DNA of 64,000 nucleotides from Pararhizobium gei (GCF_029223885.1 NZ_CP119409.1:62001-126000), one strand, 5' to 3'. Counted from the stretch's first letter, positions 1-10,178 are shown. Numbers and translations: made by a program. Notes: a model not told the origin generated them from the letters alone.

Positions 1-398
1 TCAACCAGCACATAATTATACATCAGGGCGTCGGGCGAGCTCAATGCCTTACGCAACCGGAAGACACGATCAGCGTGCTGTGAAATCTCCATTTCGACGC
101 CGAGAAGATCCATTGTCGATGGGATAATTGACAGATTTGGGACCACAGTGTCTAAAACCACTTCGGCAATACTGTGGGATCCTACCATCAATTCATACGA
201 GGATAGCTTACGATCGACACGCCGGATGCCCAATCCGGTGCTGGCATTTCCCTGAGGGTCCAGGTCCACGATGAGAACGCGCTCTCCAATAGCAGCCAGC
301 GCGGTCGCGAGGTTAATAGCAGTGGTTGTCTTTCCGACACCGCCTTTTTGATTAGCGATCGTAATAATTCTGTTTCGCTCAGTTAAAAGGCTTCTCAC
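1..398 (-). CDS. parA: Chromosome partitioning ATPase ParA (partial, C-terminus outside window)
   Basis: The first 132 residues of a ParA/Soj ATPase are visible; the rest runs off the left edge. A deviant Walker [15 protein letters not shown], lies at about residues 18-31, followed by the [14 protein letters not shown] switch segment, both diagnostic of ParA. The protein is known to position chromosome origins together with ParB bound to parS; parB would be expected just outside the window. The start is a GTG at 396-398 whose GTGA overlaps the rsmG stop, so translation is probably coupled to rsmG. No in-frame ATG lies between this GTG and the P-loop. Nearby parS-like sites at 986 and 2938 support the assignment. 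Confidence 0.95.
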   Translation of the reverse strand, partial: MRSLLTERNRIITIANQKGGVGKTTTAINLATALAAIGERVLIVDLDPQGNASTGLGIRRVDRKLSSYELMVGSHSIAEVVLDTVVPNLSIIPSTMDLLGVEMEISQHADRVFRLRKALSSPDALMYNYVLV

Positions 399-1039
399 AG
401 TTCGCCACCACTCTTTCGTGAGAGATTCGCAATTTCCAGAACAACTGAGTCCGGCTCCACGATGCTTTGGTGTTTTATCAGATCGAATTTAAACCGGCCA
501 TCAGCTTTATCGACTTCTAACTGATAATCCCTGCCTTTGTGAAAAAAGGCGCGCGTCGGTGTTCCGTCCATCCAGGGCAGGCAATATTCCAATAATTGTG
601 ACAGATCGGCAAGCGCGCGAGCCGAGAGGGCGTCGCATTCTTTGAGAGTCAGGGGTGCGCTTTCTATGCGCATGGTGCGCACACTGCCTCGCGCGCCGGT
701 CTCCTGTAGAGCTACGCGGAGAAAGGCAGCCTTCTTGCCATTGCTTTCAACCAGATCGACCCAGCCATCCTTTAACTCCGTCAATAGAATTGCCGTGATA
801 ATCCCAGGGAAGCCGCCGCCGCTACCCAAATCTATCCATCTTTTTGGCCCCGGAAAGCAGCTGAATATCTGTGCGCTATCCATAATATGACGCCGGTATA
901 GATCACCGATTGTCGATGGCGCGACGAGATTTATTGTTTTGGACCATTTGATAAACAGGTGACCGAAATGTTCGAGCCGTTGCTGAGTTTCACGTGAAAC
1001 ACGCAGGCCGTTTATCGACTCAATCGGACTCGCATTCAT
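395..1039 (-). CDS. rsmG: 16S rRNA m7G527 methyltransferase RsmG (GidB)
   Basis: A 214-residue protein of the usual RsmG length. It methylates N7 of G527 in 16S rRNA using SAM. The SAM-binding loop is [13 protein letters not shown] at about residues 68-80, and the N-terminal stretch [14 protein letters not shown] is typical of the family. The start ATG overlaps the mnmG stop as ATGA, and the end overlaps the parA start, so mnmG-rsmG-parA form one translationally coupled run. A parS-like 16-mer sits inside the coding sequence at 986-1001. Confidence 0.95.
   Translation of the reverse strand: MNASPIESINGLRVSRETQQRLEHFGHLFIKWSKTINLVAPSTIGDLYRRHIMDSAQIFSCFPGPKRWIDLGSGGGFPGIITAILLTELKDGWVDLVESNGKKAAFLRVALQETGARGSVRTMRIESAPLTLKECDALSARALADLSQLLEYCLPWMDGTPTRAFFHKGRDYQLEVDKADGRFKFDLIKHQSIVEPDSVVLEIANLSRKSGGEL
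986..1001. promoter_or_regulatory. parS-like ParB binding site inside rsmG
   Basis: The sequence AGTTTCACGTGAAACA matches the known parS consensus TGTTTCACGTGAAACA at 15 of 16 positions and contains the perfect 14-bp palindrome GTTTCACGTGAAAC. It lies within the rsmG coding region about 0.6 kb from parA. The consensus is established knowledge; binding here is inferred. Confidence 0.85.
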
Positions 1040-2910
1040 TGCGCGACTCGCACATCAAACGGGAGTTCGATTTTTCGAATCGACGCCAGAATGAGGGCAA
1101 TCGCTGACGGGGTCATCCCGTCGATGTTCATAGCTTGCGCCAGATTGTTGGGCCGCTTCTTTGAAAGCTTGCTCTTCAACTCGTTGGAAAGACCTGAAAG
1201 CGCGTTGAAGTCAAAATTCTCCGGGATTGTCCGGCTTTCTTCCCTTTTCACACCTATAATATCAGCCGCTTGCCTCTGCATATAGACAGCGTATTTTGCG
1301 TCTATTTCCAAGGCTTCAGCCAACTTTGGATCGACCGTGTGAAGCTCCGGCCACATCTTGGCCAGGGAGTCGACCGTATGTTCGGCATAGGAGAGTAGCT
1401 CGTATGCGCTTCGTCGTTGCCCATCCAGGTTCAATTTCAGACCAACGGCACGACCTTGAGTCGGCGTGATCGTCAGTGACCGTAGAAGCGCCTTGCCCGC
1501 TTCAAGTGCCTCGATCCAGCTATTGAACCGGTGGCCTCGGGCCGCGGACACGCAGCCGAGGGCAATGGCATCCGGGGTTAGTCGTACATCAGCATTATCG
1601 GCACGGAGGGACAACCGATATTCAGCCCGAGACGTGAACATCCGATAGGGCTCAGTGACGCCGCGACTCGTTAAATCGTCAATCATGACCCCAATATAAG
1701 AGTTTGTTCGGCTGAATATATAGGGCGTACTTCCGGCCGCCATGCGGGCAGCATTCAAACCCGCAGTCAGACCCTGAGCTGCCGCTTCCTCGTAACCCGT
1801 CGTGCCATTGATTTGGCCTGCCAAAAATAATCCGGGAATCTGTTTAACCTCAAGGGATGCGCTCAGTTCACGGGGGTCAACGTGGTCATACTCAATCGCA
1901 TAGCCCGGCTGAATGATGGCTACGTCTTCAAGCCCCGGTATCGTACGCATAAAATCCTGCTGAACCTCGGCAGGCAACGACGTCGAGATTCCATTGGGAT
2001 AGACCGTATCGTCATCCAGACCCTCTGGCTCCAGAAAGATCTGATGTCCGTCGCGCTCCCCGAATCTGACAATTTTATCCTCGATCGACGGGCAGTATCG
2101 TGGGCCCACACCCTCGATCTGGCCTGAATACATTGCTGATCGATGAATGTTATCCTTGATAATTCTATGGGTCGCCTCGGTTGTTCGCGTAACACCACAT
2201 TCTATCTGAGCATTTGTAATGGCGTCGGTCATAAACGAAAATGGCACAGGCTGGTCATCAGCACCCTGTCGACCGACTGAGTTCCAGTTTATGGTTCTTC
2301 CGTCCAACCGAGCGGGTGTTCCTGTCTTCAACCGACCCAGCCGTAGCCCGTAGCGCGTGAGTGTTGCGGAAAGTCCGACCGAGGGCTGCTCGCCCATCCG
2401 CCCGGCGGGCAACTTCTGGCTCCCCATATGGATGAGCCCGCGGAGAAATGTCCCCGTCGTCAGGACCGCGGCGCCGCAATGGATCACTTGACCGTCAGCA
2501 AGGCTTATACCAGCGACCCTGCCGTTGCGGAGCGTCAAATCGAATGCATCGCCTTCTATGATCGTTAGATTGGAAATCGCGGCGATCTCACCTTGCATCG
2601 CTTGCCGATAAAGCTTTCGGTCTGCCTGGGTGCGAGGACCACGAACTGCTGGGCCCTTCTTGCGATTAAGCAATCGAAACTGGATTCCGGCCGCATCGGC
2701 GACACGTCCCATCAAACCGTCCATCGCATCGATTTCCCGGACGAGATGACCCTTACCCAAACCTCCAATAGCGGGATTGCATGACATGACGCCGATCGTC
2801 GCCCGCTTATGTGTGACCAAAGCGGTCTTGGCACCAAGCCGCGCTGAGATGCTCGCAGCCTCACAGCCCGCGTGCCCGCCCCCGATGATGACGACATCAA
2901 AATTCAACAT
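1036..2910 (-). CDS. mnmG: tRNA uridine-34 5-carboxymethylaminomethyl modification enzyme MnmG (GidA)
   Basis: A 624-residue FAD protein of normal MnmG length. Together with MnmE it installs the carboxymethylaminomethyl group on U34 of several tRNAs. The N-terminal dinucleotide-binding motif [14 protein letters not shown] is at residues 6-19, and the family signatures [19 protein letters not shown] and TGTPARLDG are present, as is the [18 protein letters not shown] segment. It lies downstream of mnmE, its partner, in the same direction with a 71-bp gap that carries a parS-like site, and overlaps rsmG by ATGA. The start ATG at 2908-2910 is the only one that keeps the FAD motif at its normal distance from the N-terminus. 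Confidence 0.96.
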   Translation of the reverse strand: MLNFDVVIIGGGHAGCEAASISARLGAKTALVTHKRATIGVMSCNPAIGGLGKGHLVREIDAMDGLMGRVADAAGIQFRLLNRKKGPAVRGPRTQADRKLYRQAMQGEIAAISNLTIIEGDAFDLTLRNGRVAGISLADGQVIHCGAAVLTTGTFLRGLIHMGSQKLPAGRMGEQPSVGLSATLTRYGLRLGRLKTGTPARLDGRTINWNSVGRQGADDQPVPFSFMTDAITNAQIECGVTRTTEATHRIIKDNIHRSAMYSGQIEGVGPRYCPSIEDKIVRFGERDGHQIFLEPEGLDDDTVYPNGISTSLPAEVQQDFMRTIPGLEDVAIIQPGYAIEYDHVDPRELSASLEVKQIPGLFLAGQINGTTGYEEAAAQGLTAGLNAARMAAGSTPYIFSRTNSYIGVMIDDLTSRGVTEPYRMFTSRAEYRLSLRADNADVRLTPDAIALGCVSAARGHRFNSWIEALEAGKALLRSLTITPTQGRAVGLKLNLDGQRRSAYELLSYAEHTVDSLAKMWPELHTVDPKLAEALEIDAKYAVYMQRQAADIIGVKREESRTIPENFDFNALSGLSNELKSKLSKKRPNNLAQAMNIDGMTPSAIALILASIRKIELPFDVRVAQ

Positions 2911-2937
2911 AGAAATCTCTTTTCAAACGCTTCGAAT

Positions 2938-2953
2938 CGTTTCACGTGAAACA
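2938..2953. promoter_or_regulatory. parS-like ParB binding site between mnmE and mnmG
   Basis: CGTTTCACGTGAAACA matches the parS consensus at 15 of 16 positions and includes the full 14-bp palindrome GTTTCACGTGAAAC. It occupies the short gap between mnmG (start 2910) and mnmE (stop 2982), about 2 kb from the first site and 2.5 kb from parA. Confidence 0.88.
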
Positions 2954-2981
2954 TAGTCGGTGACTCGCATGAAGTGTATCA

Positions 2982-4313
2982 CTACTTACCGATACAGAAT
3001 TCGGAGAAGATAACATCCAGCAAATCCTCAACATCCACACGTCCGGTAATGCGCCCTAACGATTGCGCAGCCAGTCGGAGATACTCGGCCCGAATATCAA
3101 GTCCGCTATCAGATTGCGCTAAACTCACGCGCAGTGAAGCGGCCGCATCCTCCAGCGCACTTACATGCCTGGACCTCGTCGGAAGTGCCAAGGCCGATGG
3201 CGAGGTGACGTCGGGGAGGTAAGTTGCAAGCGTGTCCAGAAGGGCTGGCAAGCCCTCGCCCGTTTTTGTCGAAACGGCCTGGACAGCGGCCTTATCCCAC
3301 GAAAACTTGCGCATATCAATCTTTGTGACGACCCGAACGACCGTCTGCGTTTCCCTTATAGTCGGAAAGCGTTCTGGGTCGTCGGAAAGCAGCAAAACAA
3401 TATCAGCTATATCTATGGTTGCATAAGCGCGCCGAATACCCTCCTTCTCCACGAGATCGGCCGCTTCGCGCAGACCGGCAGTATCAACAAAACGAACAGA
3501 GAATCCGGCTAATGAAATGTTGACGGATAGAACATCGCGGGTTGTACCAGGGACATCGGTAACGATTGCGACATCGCGCTTGGCGAGCCAGTTCAGGAGA
3601 CTCGATTTCCCGACATTCGGCTCACCTGCAATCACCACGGTCAATCCATCCCGGATAATCTCAGCAATCCCGGCGCCCTCGATATGTGCGCAAATATCTT
3701 TGAGCAGGTCTTCCATGTCAGTCCAGATCGCATCAGCAAGGGATCCGGGAACATCGTCCTCGTCGGCGAAGTCAAGCTCCGCCTCAATCATGGCGCGAGC
3801 ATGCGTCAGACGCTGTGACCAGCCCCTGTAGAGATCGGACAAATGCCCACTGGAGTGCTCCAGCGCCAAGCGGCGCTGCATCTCGGTTTCTGCAGCCACA
3901 AGATCCGCAAGGCCCTCGACTTCAACCAGGTCCAACTTGCCGTTCTGAAAGGCACGGCGCGAGAACTCTCCAGCCTGCGCATGCCTGAGCCCGGGAAAGC
4001 CGGACAAGGCGTTCAGGATCGAACTCACGACGGCGCGTCCGCCGTGAACCTGCAGTTCCGCACAATCCTCGCCGGTGAACGAGGCCGGACCCGGAAAAAA
4101 CAGAACAAGCCCCTGGTCCAGAACGTTGCCATTGCGGTCACGAAGAACGCGAAGCGCCGCCTGGCGCGTTGGGGGAACAAAGCCGCTCAACTGCACCACA
4201 ACATTGCGCGTCTCTGGACCGCTCAGTCGAATGACCGCTATACCGGAGGGCAGACCACCCGACGACAAGGCGTAGATCGTCTCTGCGAAATGTTCGGCCT
4301 CGTCATGGGTCAT
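2982..4313 (-). CDS. mnmE: tRNA modification GTPase MnmE (TrmE)
   Basis: A 443-residue protein, the expected size. It is the GTPase partner of MnmG. Residues 10-125 form the folate-binding TrmE_N domain; the inserted G domain has Walker A AGEPNVGKSSLLN at about 229-241, the switch DVPGTTRD at 253-260, DTAGLRE at 277-283 and the base-recognition motif TKID at 330-333. The protein ends in CIGK, the conserved C-terminal catalytic cysteine motif. The G domain has all key residues, so it should be active. The gene starts 127 bp downstream of the rho stop, on the far side of the rho terminator, so it probably has its own promoter. Confidence 0.95.
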   Translation of the reverse strand: MTHDEAEHFAETIYALSSGGLPSGIAVIRLSGPETRNVVVQLSGFVPPTRQAALRVLRDRNGNVLDQGLVLFFPGPASFTGEDCAELQVHGGRAVVSSILNALSGFPGLRHAQAGEFSRRAFQNGKLDLVEVEGLADLVAAETEMQRRLALEHSSGHLSDLYRGWSQRLTHARAMIEAELDFADEDDVPGSLADAIWTDMEDLLKDICAHIEGAGIAEIIRDGLTVVIAGEPNVGKSSLLNWLAKRDVAIVTDVPGTTRDVLSVNISLAGFSVRFVDTAGLREAADLVEKEGIRRAYATIDIADIVLLLSDDPERFPTIRETQTVVRVVTKIDMRKFSWDKAAVQAVSTKTGEGLPALLDTLATYLPDVTSPSALALPTRSRHVSALEDAAASLRVSLAQSDSGLDIRAEYLRLAAQSLGRITGRVDVEDLLDVIFSEFCIGK

Positions 4314-4390
4314 GTTAGAAATCCTGCCTCATCAATCAGCAGACAAAATCGCGAATCCGGCAAATATCTTGCTGGTGCGGACTTTAAAAT

Positions 4391-4420
4391 ACAAAAGCCC
4401 AGGCGAGAGCCGGGCTTTGT
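4391..4420 (-). terminator. Rho-independent terminator downstream of rho
   Basis: On the minus strand the segment folds as ACAAAGCCCGGC / GCCTGGGCTTTTGT around a TCTC loop, with one mismatch, followed by a T-rich run (4381-4396 on the plus strand is A-rich). It lies 21 bp beyond the rho stop and before the mnmE start at 4313. Confidence 0.75.
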
Positions 4421-4440
4421 CCATTTGGAGCAATCAGCGG

Positions 4441-5706
4441 CTATGTGTTCATCGAATCGAAAAAATCGCCATTGGTTTTCGTCTGCTTCAGCTTGTCGAT
4501 TAAAAATTCGATAGCGTCGGTCGTTCCCATCGGCGCAAGAATCCGGCGAAGAACAAAGATCTTCTGGAGATCCTGACGCGGCACCAGGAGATCTTCCTTG
4601 CGCGTACCGGATTTGAGAATATCCATCGAGGGGAAGATACGCTTGTCGGCCACCTTGCGGTCGAGCACAATTTCCGAGTTACCGGTACCCTTGAACTCCT
4701 CGAAAATGACCTCATCCATGCGGCTACCGGTATCGATCAGCGCAGTCGCGATGATCGTCAACGAACCGCCTTCTTCGATATTGCGGGCAGCGCCGAAGAA
4801 GCGCTTCGGCCGTTGCAGCGCATTGGCGTCCACACCACCTGTCAGGACCTTGCCCGATGAGGGAACGACGGTGTTATAGGCGCGACCCAGCCGCGTGATG
4901 GAATCGAGCAGAATCACAACATCGCGCCCGTGTTCGACCAGGCGCTTTGCTTTTTCGATGACCATTTCTGCGACCTGAACATGGCGCGTGGCCGGCTCAT
5001 CGAAAGTGGAAGACACCACTTCACCCTTGACCGACCGTTGCATGTCGGTGACTTCCTCCGGACGTTCGTCAATCAGGAGCACGATCAAATAACATTCAGG
5101 ATGATTGGCCGTAATCGAATGGGCAATATTCTGCAGGAGAACGGTTTTACCAGTGCGCGGGGGTGCTACGATCAAACCACGCTGGCCCTTGCCGAGCGGA
5201 GCAATCAGGTCGATGACGCGAGCCGACAGATCCTTGGAGGTCGGGACCTCCAGCTCCATCTTGAATCGCTCGTTCGGATAGAGCGGTGTCAGATTGTCAA
5301 AATGGACTTTATGGCGGATCTTTTCCGGGTCCTCGAAATTGATCGTATTGACCTTGAGCAGCGCAAAATAGCGCTCGCCTTCCTTTGGCCCGCGGATGGG
5401 ACCTTCCACCGTGTCGCCCGTCTTCAGGGAAAATCGGCGGATCTGGGAAGGGGATATGTAAATATCGTCAGGTCCCGGCAGGTAATTGGCATTGGCAGAT
5501 CGCAGGAAGCCGAAACCGTCCTGCAGCAACTCGACCACACCCTGACCGATGATCTCCACATCCTGGCTAGCAAGCATCTTCAGAATGGCGAACATCAGCT
5601 CCTGCTTGCGCATGACGCTGGCATTCTCGACCTCGACGGATTCGGCAAACGCCAAAAGATCGGTCGCGGATTTATTTTTAAGTTCTTGTAGCTTCATTTC
5701 AGCCAT
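4441..5706 (-). CDS. rho: Transcription termination factor Rho
   Basis: 421 residues from the ATG at 5704-5706 ([12 protein letters not shown]), the usual length and start for alphaproteobacterial Rho; the frame stays open 29 codons further upstream but that extension is not Rho-like. The N-terminal RNA-binding domain includes GFGFLRS and a [16 protein letters not shown] segment; the RecA-like ATPase carries Walker [16 protein letters not shown] and the [12 protein letters not shown]-loop/secondary RNA site region. A hexameric RNA helicase that ends transcription in the cytoplasm. It lies 186 bp downstream of hemJ with its own terminator, so it is likely transcribed alone. Confidence 0.96.
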   Translation of the reverse strand: MAEMKLQELKNKSATDLLAFAESVEVENASVMRKQELMFAILKMLASQDVEIIGQGVVELLQDGFGFLRSANANYLPGPDDIYISPSQIRRFSLKTGDTVEGPIRGPKEGERYFALLKVNTINFEDPEKIRHKVHFDNLTPLYPNERFKMELEVPTSKDLSARVIDLIAPLGKGQRGLIVAPPRTGKTVLLQNIAHSITANHPECYLIVLLIDERPEEVTDMQRSVKGEVVSSTFDEPATRHVQVAEMVIEKAKRLVEHGRDVVILLDSITRLGRAYNTVVPSSGKVLTGGVDANALQRPKRFFGAARNIEEGGSLTIIATALIDTGSRMDEVIFEEFKGTGNSEIVLDRKVADKRIFPSMDILKSGTRKEDLLVPRQDLQKIFVLRRILAPMGTTDAIEFLIDKLKQTKTNGDFFDSMNT

Positions 5707-5892
5707 GAAGGGGAGACCACTTGAATTCGAAGGGAAACGGCGTGTCAGAGTAAGGGGAGCAGCGACCGAGAGCCGGCTCGTAACGTTACACATGCCACGA
5801 AAGAGGAGGTTGCGGGAAAATAGCGATTCAAGCAGTGCGCCGCAAGAGGCTTGCGGAAATTACTTGGTATCACTTCCGGCAACGCAATGCGA

Positions 5893-6432
5893 TCAAAAAG
5901 GTTTCACCACGGCGAGAATGACGATCAGAATCATCAAAATTGTCGGCGCCTCGTTCATAAGGCGCCAGTAACGCGCACTGCGGTTGTTTTCATCGCGTGC
6001 AAATATCCGGACCGCCCGGGAAAAAAACATGTGAACGCCGGTCATCAGCACCACGAGCAAAAGCTTCGCATGCAGCCAGCCTCCTTGAAATCCGTAAACA
6101 CTCCAGGCGAGGTAGAGACCGAGAACCCACGTGATCATCATTGCGGGATTCATGATAACCTTCAGCAAACGCTGTTCCATGATCTTGAACGTTTCCGACT
6201 GTTCGGAACCCGGCTTGGCGTCAGTATGGTAGATGAACAATCGCGGCATATAGAACAGCGCTGCCATCCAGGAAATGACTGCGATGATATGCAAGGCCTT
6301 GATCCAGAGGTAAAGATTGTCCGGCTGCCAGGTAAACAGCGTTGCGATCAGGGCCACGAAAAGGACGATTGCCGTCACGGCACGGGCACGCGCCCTTTTT
6401 CCCGGCAGGGCGTCCGTCTGGCGCTCCGTCAT
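5893..6432 (-). CDS. hemJ: Protoporphyrinogen IX oxidase HemJ (UPF0093/CopD-like membrane protein)
   Basis: 179 residues, starting at ATG 6430-6432 whose ATGA overlaps the hemE stop. About four to five membrane spans are visible (for example residues 19-33, 42-60, 93-112, 122-138 and 160-177), with conserved histidines in [20 protein letters not shown] and the [31 protein letters not shown] C-terminal region (given in part). HemJ oxidises protoporphyrinogen IX to protoporphyrin IX in the membrane in organisms lacking HemG or HemY. Coupling to hemE, an earlier step of the same pathway, strongly supports heme biosynthesis. Confidence 0.88.
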   Translation of the reverse strand: MTERQTDALPGKRARARAVTAIVLFVALIATLFTWQPDNLYLWIKALHIIAVISWMAALFYMPRLFIYHTDAKPGSEQSETFKIMEQRLLKVIMNPAMMITWVLGLYLAWSVYGFQGGWLHAKLLLVVLMTGVHMFFSRAVRIFARDENNRSARYWRLMNEAPTILMILIVILAVVKPF

Positions 6433-7463
6433 GTCGCTTGACCGCGTACACGTGCGACGAGCCGGGATACGTTTTCTGGATCCGCCTGCGGCGTAATGCC
6501 GTGGCCCAGATTGAAGATCAGCGGTCCATTTGTCAGAGCTTGCAAAACAGCGTCTATGCCGTCCTCCAGAGCCTTGCTGCCGGCAACCACGCGCATCGGA
6601 TCGAGATTGCCCTGGATCGGTCCGTCTTTTTGCAGTTCGGCGGCAAAGGAAAGCGGCACAGACCAGTCGAGGCCGATGGCATCCGCACCTGTGCCCTGCC
6701 GGTACGATTTCAGCAAAACCCCGGCACCCTTGGCAAACGCGATAATCCTGGCCTGAGGTCGTCTTGCGCGCACACTTTCGATCATTCGGCGTACCGGCTC
6801 TACGGCGTAGCGCTGGAACTCCGTTTCGCCCAGCACGCCCGCCCAGGAATCGAATATCTGCACGGCGTCCGCGCCTGCGTCGATCTGCGCAACAAGATAA
6901 TCCGCCGAGATCTCGGCAAGCGTCGCCAGCAACCGCTCGAATTCCTTCGGATGTTTGTAAGCGAACAACCGGGCCGGCGCCTGGTCGGGTGTTCCATGAC
7001 CGGCGATCATATAGGTCGCCACCGTCCATGGGGCTCCACAGAAGCCAAGCAACGCGGTTTCGGCGGGCAGCTCGATCCTTAGCCGTTGCACTGTTTCAAA
7101 AACAGGTTTCAGGTGATCAAGGACATCAAGCGTATCAAGTCCTGCAATATCTTCTGCAGCGATCGGGTCCATTCGCGGCCCATGACCTTCTTCGAAACGG
7201 ACATTTCGCTTCAACGCATCCGGAATGACGAGAATATCGGAAAAAAGAATGGCTGCGTCAAAACCGTAGCGGCGGATCGGCTGCAGTGTGACCTCGACAG
7301 CGAAATCCGGCGTGTAACAGAGATCCAGAAAGCTCCCGGCCGCTGCCCGCACCTTCCTGTATTCCGGCAGGTAGCGTCCCGCCTGACGCATCAACCAGAC
7401 AGGTGGTGGCGAGACCGTCTCCCCCCTCAGAACCTTCAATATCTTGCGGCTGTTTTCCGTCAC
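6429..7463 (-). CDS. hemE: Uroporphyrinogen decarboxylase HemE
   Basis: 344 residues, normal length. It decarboxylates uroporphyrinogen III to coproporphyrinogen III in heme biosynthesis. The N-terminal signature [20 protein letters not shown] (residues 19-38) and the [13 protein letters not shown] and [14 protein letters not shown] segments are clear. It is the first minus-strand gene left of the putative origin; its start lies next to the AT-rich part of that region. In Caulobacter and Sinorhizobium the chromosomal origin is known to lie beside hemE. Confidence 0.96.
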   Translation of the reverse strand: MTENSRKILKVLRGETVSPPPVWLMRQAGRYLPEYRKVRAAAGSFLDLCYTPDFAVEVTLQPIRRYGFDAAILFSDILVIPDALKRNVRFEEGHGPRMDPIAAEDIAGLDTLDVLDHLKPVFETVQRLRIELPAETALLGFCGAPWTVATYMIAGHGTPDQAPARLFAYKHPKEFERLLATLAEISADYLVAQIDAGADAVQIFDSWAGVLGETEFQRYAVEPVRRMIESVRARRPQARIIAFAKGAGVLLKSYRQGTGADAIGLDWSVPLSFAAELQKDGPIQGNLDPMRVVAGSKALEDGIDAVLQALTNGPLIFNLGHGITPQADPENVSRLVARVRGQAT

Positions 7464-7685
7464 AGGCCAAGGTCTCCAACTTAAAAGAAATCTTATATTT
7501 AAAGCTTCTATTTCTTAGAGTCGGTGACTATCAAGGATTAAAAGCTGTTCACATCTTTTCCACATTTGTTCTCTTTTCAAAACCGGTTGTGAATTGGTTT
7601 GGCCCAATGTGCGGTGCAAACGCCTCCATGACGCTTAAAGTTCAGTTTATCAAATGCTTGCGCCGATTTTCGAAATGGCGATAAC

Positions 7686-7705
7686 TGTGGATAGACGGTG
7701 GATAA
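7686..7705. promoter_or_regulatory. Tandem DnaA-box-like pair
   Basis: TGTGGATAG and GGTGGATAA lie on the same strand with start points 11 bp apart, about one helical turn, each differing from TGTGGATAA at one position. They are the tightest cluster in the putative origin. Confidence 0.65.
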
Positions 7706-7775
7706 ACGGCACATTGCGTCAGAAGCGTGAGTCTTCTTCACAGGAACCGCGAAACGATCCTCTTTTGGAGGCGAT

Positions 7776-7784
7776 TGTGCATAA
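7776..7784. promoter_or_regulatory. DnaA box
   Basis: TGTGCATAA, the reverse complement of TTATGCACA, matches the general DnaA-box consensus TTATNCACA fully. It lies at the right side of the putative origin. Confidence 0.65.
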
Positions 7785-7868
7785 CGTCACGGTTTTCCCC
7801 TTGCCTTCACAGAGATGCCGCCCTTACCTGTCGTTGTCCCGCTTTATCAACAGGTCGCGGAGAATAAC

Positions 7869-8693
7869 GTGGACGGACAGAAAAACTTCTTTCATCTGCA
7901 TTTGATCTCTGACTCAACAGGCGAAACCCTTATTGCGGCGGGCAGGGCTGCTGCTGCGCAATTTCGCACTTCGCAGGCGCTGGAGCATGTTTATCCGCTC
8001 ATCCGCAACCGCAGGCAGCTCATGCAAGTGTTGGAAGCGGTCGATGCCGCGCCCGGTATCGTCCTCTATACAATCGTCGATCGCGAGCTTGCCGATAGTA
8101 TCGACGCGACTTGCAAGATCATGGGGGTCCCCTGTGTGTCGGTGCTTGATCCCATCATCGATCTTTTTCAATCCTATCTCGGAACCACGTCGCGGCGTCG
8201 TTCCGGTGCCCAGCATGTGATGAACGCGGAATATTTTGCGCGGATCGATGCCTTGAATTTCACGATGGACCATGATGACGGCCAGCTTCCGGCGGATTTC
8301 AACGATGCGGACGTCGTCCTGATCGGCATAAGTCGAACCTCCAAAACACCGACAAGCATTTATCTTGCCAATCGCGGCATCAAGACGGCCAATATCCCCA
8401 TCGTGCCTGGCGTGCCGTTGCCAGAGCGTTTGATGGAAGCCACACGGCCACTGGTCGTGGGGCTCATCGCCACCGTGGATCGCATTGCCCAGGTGCGGCA
8501 AAATCGGGTGCTTGCAACCGCATCTCACACTTTTCGGGCCGAAGATTATGTCGACAGGGCGTCGATTACCGAGGAGCTCAAATATGCCCGCTCGCTTTGC
8601 GCCCGCAACAATTGGCCTTTGATCGATGTGACGCGCCGTTCCATCGAGGAAACGGCGGCAGCCATCGTTGCCCTCAAGCCAAGGCTGAGGTAA
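7869..8693 (+). CDS. DUF299 bifunctional kinase/pyrophosphorylase (pyruvate,phosphate dikinase or PEP synthase regulatory protein)
   Basis: 274 residues from a GTG at 7869-7871, preceded by GCGGAG six bases upstream; this gives the normal family length and places the conserved [14 protein letters not shown] at the N-terminus. An ATG at 7815 would add 18 unconserved residues and has a poor ribosome site. The P-loop-like [18 protein letters not shown] near residue 148 is the family signature. Members reversibly phosphorylate a threonine on pyruvate,phosphate dikinase or PEP synthase, controlling the pyruvate/PEP step; which target applies here cannot be told. The corresponding gene flanks oriC in rhizobia. 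Confidence 0.9.
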   Translation: MDGQKNFFHLHLISDSTGETLIAAGRAAAAQFRTSQALEHVYPLIRNRRQLMQVLEAVDAAPGIVLYTIVDRELADSIDATCKIMGVPCVSVLDPIIDLFQSYLGTTSRRRSGAQHVMNAEYFARIDALNFTMDHDDGQLPADFNDADVVLIGISRTSKTPTSIYLANRGIKTANIPIVPGVPLPERLMEATRPLVVGLIATVDRIAQVRQNRVLATASHTFRAEDYVDRASITEELKYARSLCARNNWPLIDVTRRSIEETAAAIVALKPRLR

Positions 8694-8725
8694 GGCGGAC
8701 AAGATCAATTCGAGACAGCAGATTC

Positions 8726-9325
8726 ATGTCGACCATGCTCATTCTGGCTTCCGCCAGCCCGTTTCGCCGGATGCTTCTGACCAACGCCGGCATCATATTT
8801 CACGCTCAAACTGCGACAATTGACGAACGGTCTATCGAAGCGGGAATGGCGGATCAGGCTCTGACGCCAGCGGGCGTCGCGCTGTATCTTGCGGAGGCCA
8901 AGGCAAGACGCGTCGGCAAAGAGAATCCGGAGGCGATCGTCATCGGCTCGGACCAGACAATGTCGCTGGGCGCGCGCGTCTATCACAAGCCGGCGGATAT
9001 GGCCGAAGCGCGAGAGCATCTTCTGTCGCTGTCAGGTCAAACGCATCAGCTGAACAGCGCTGTGGTCTTGACGAGAGGCGATGACGTTCTTTGGCAGCAT
9101 GTTGACTCTGTCCGTATGACAGTGCGACCGCTCACACCCGGCTTCATTGACCGGCACCTCCGAAGAGTGGGTGAAAACGCCTTGTCAAGTGTTGGGGCCT
9201 ATCAGTTGGAAGGAGAAGGCATTCAGCTTTTCGAGGCTGTGGATGGAGATTATTTCACCATCCTCGGCCTGCCAATGTTGCCGCTTCTCGCGCAACTCAG
9301 ACATCTCAAGGTGATTGATGCATGA
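8726..9325 (+). CDS. maf: Maf-family nucleoside triphosphate pyrophosphatase
   Basis: 199 residues from ATG 8726 ([18 protein letters not shown]); the open frame extends upstream over the end of the preceding gene but without similarity. The N-terminal S-x-S-P-R-R-like motif and VIGSDQTM (about residues 72-79), containing the catalytic aspartate, identify the Maf/ITPase-like fold. Members hydrolyse non-canonical nucleotides such as dTTP/UTP or m7GTP analogues. This protein has ASASPFRR, the spacing seen in the second rhizobial Maf paralogue. The stop overlaps the aroE start by eight bases, indicating coupling. Confidence 0.88.
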   Translation: MSTMLILASASPFRRMLLTNAGIIFHAQTATIDERSIEAGMADQALTPAGVALYLAEAKARRVGKENPEAIVIGSDQTMSLGARVYHKPADMAEAREHLLSLSGQTHQLNSAVVLTRGDDVLWQHVDSVRMTVRPLTPGFIDRHLRRVGENALSSVGAYQLEGEGIQLFEAVDGDYFTILGLPMLPLLAQLRHLKVIDA

Positions 9326-10178
9326 TTCACGTGAAACATTTGTTAACCATGCTTTCGTTGCCGGCTATCCGATCAAGCATTCGCGCTCGCCGCTTATCCA
9401 TGGCTATTGGCTGAAACAGCTTGGTCTTGAAGGCAGTTATCGAAGCTGCGAAATCGCACCCGCGGATTTCACCGATTTTATCGACACGCTGAGGAGCGGT
9501 TCGTCCGGGTTCGTCGGCGGCAATGTCACCATTCCCCATAAGGAACAGGCCTTTCAATTGGCGGACTCGCCAGACGAGCTGAGCCGCGAGCTTGGCGCGT
9601 CCAACACAGTCTGGTTGGAGGAAGGACACCTGCATGCAACAAATACAGATGGCCATGGTTTCACGGCCAATCTTGATGACCGGGCCGCAGGATGGGATCG
9701 CTGTGAAACGGCAGTCGTCCTCGGGGCGGGCGGCGCATCCAGGGCGGTGATCCAGGCGGTGCGGGACAGGGGCGTCAAAACCATTCACGTCATCAACCGG
9801 ACCGAGGCCCGGGCTCAAGAGCTTGCCGACCGGTTCGGCCCGGCCGTTCACGCGCAGCCGTTCGAGGCTTTGAGAGAGGTCATGAGGGATGCGGGCATCT
9901 TCATCAATACGACGTCGCTCGGCATGGATGGATCGGCAGTGCCGGATATTGATTTCACGATCCTGCGCGCCGGTGGCATCGTAACGGATATCGTCTACGT
10001 ACCCCTTCGGACGCCGATCCTGCAGCAAGCAGAATCGCAGGGCCTTGTTACAGTTGATGGACTGGGGATGCTTCTTCATCAGGCAGCGCCCGGGTTTGAA
10101 AAATGGTTCGGGCAGCGCCCTGCAGTGGACGAAACATTGAGGCAGATCATCATCGACGATATGGCGAATCACGCATGA
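9318..10178 (+). CDS. aroE: Shikimate dehydrogenase AroE
   Basis: 286 residues from ATG 9318, normal length. It reduces 3-dehydroshikimate to shikimate with NADPH. The substrate motif [17 protein letters not shown] (about residues 16-32), catalytic K/D pair in [10 protein letters not shown] and NTDG, and the NADP loop [14 protein letters not shown] are all present. It overlaps maf by eight bases and coaE by ATGA. Codons 3-7 together with the maf stop form a parS-like site. A TTG at 9315 immediately upstream is an alternative start. Confidence 0.95.
   Translation: MHDSRETFVNHAFVAGYPIKHSRSPLIHGYWLKQLGLEGSYRSCEIAPADFTDFIDTLRSGSSGFVGGNVTIPHKEQAFQLADSPDELSRELGASNTVWLEEGHLHATNTDGHGFTANLDDRAAGWDRCETAVVLGAGGASRAVIQAVRDRGVKTIHVINRTEARAQELADRFGPAVHAQPFEALREVMRDAGIFINTTSLGMDGSAVPDIDFTILRAGGIVTDIVYVPLRTPILQQAESQGLVTVDGLGMLLHQAAPGFEKWFGQRPAVDETLRQIIIDDMANHA
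9323..9338. promoter_or_regulatory. parS-like ParB binding site at the maf/aroE junction
   Basis: TGATTCACGTGAAACA matches the parS consensus at 15 of 16 positions (A for T at position 3). It covers the maf stop codon and the first codons of aroE, about 9 kb from parA and on the other side of the putative origin. Confidence 0.75.

Larger units (their letters stand above)
7464..7868. other. Putative chromosomal replication origin (oriC)
   Basis: A 405-bp gene-free region between divergent hemE and the DUF299 gene, the same neighbourhood in which oriC has been mapped in Caulobacter and Sinorhizobium meliloti. It contains an AT-rich block at 7481-7520 (candidate unwinding element) and several DnaA-box-like 9-mers: TTTTCCACA at 7556-7564, TGTGGATAG at 7686-7694, GGTGGATAA at 7697-7705 (each 8/9 to TTATCCACA or its complement) and TGTGCATAA at 7776-7784 (full match to TTATNCACA). 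Weaker 7/9 matches occur at 7545-7553 and 7588-7596. Genes left of it run leftward and genes right of it run rightward for several kilobases, as expected around an origin. It must also hold the two divergent promoters. Confidence 0.78.
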
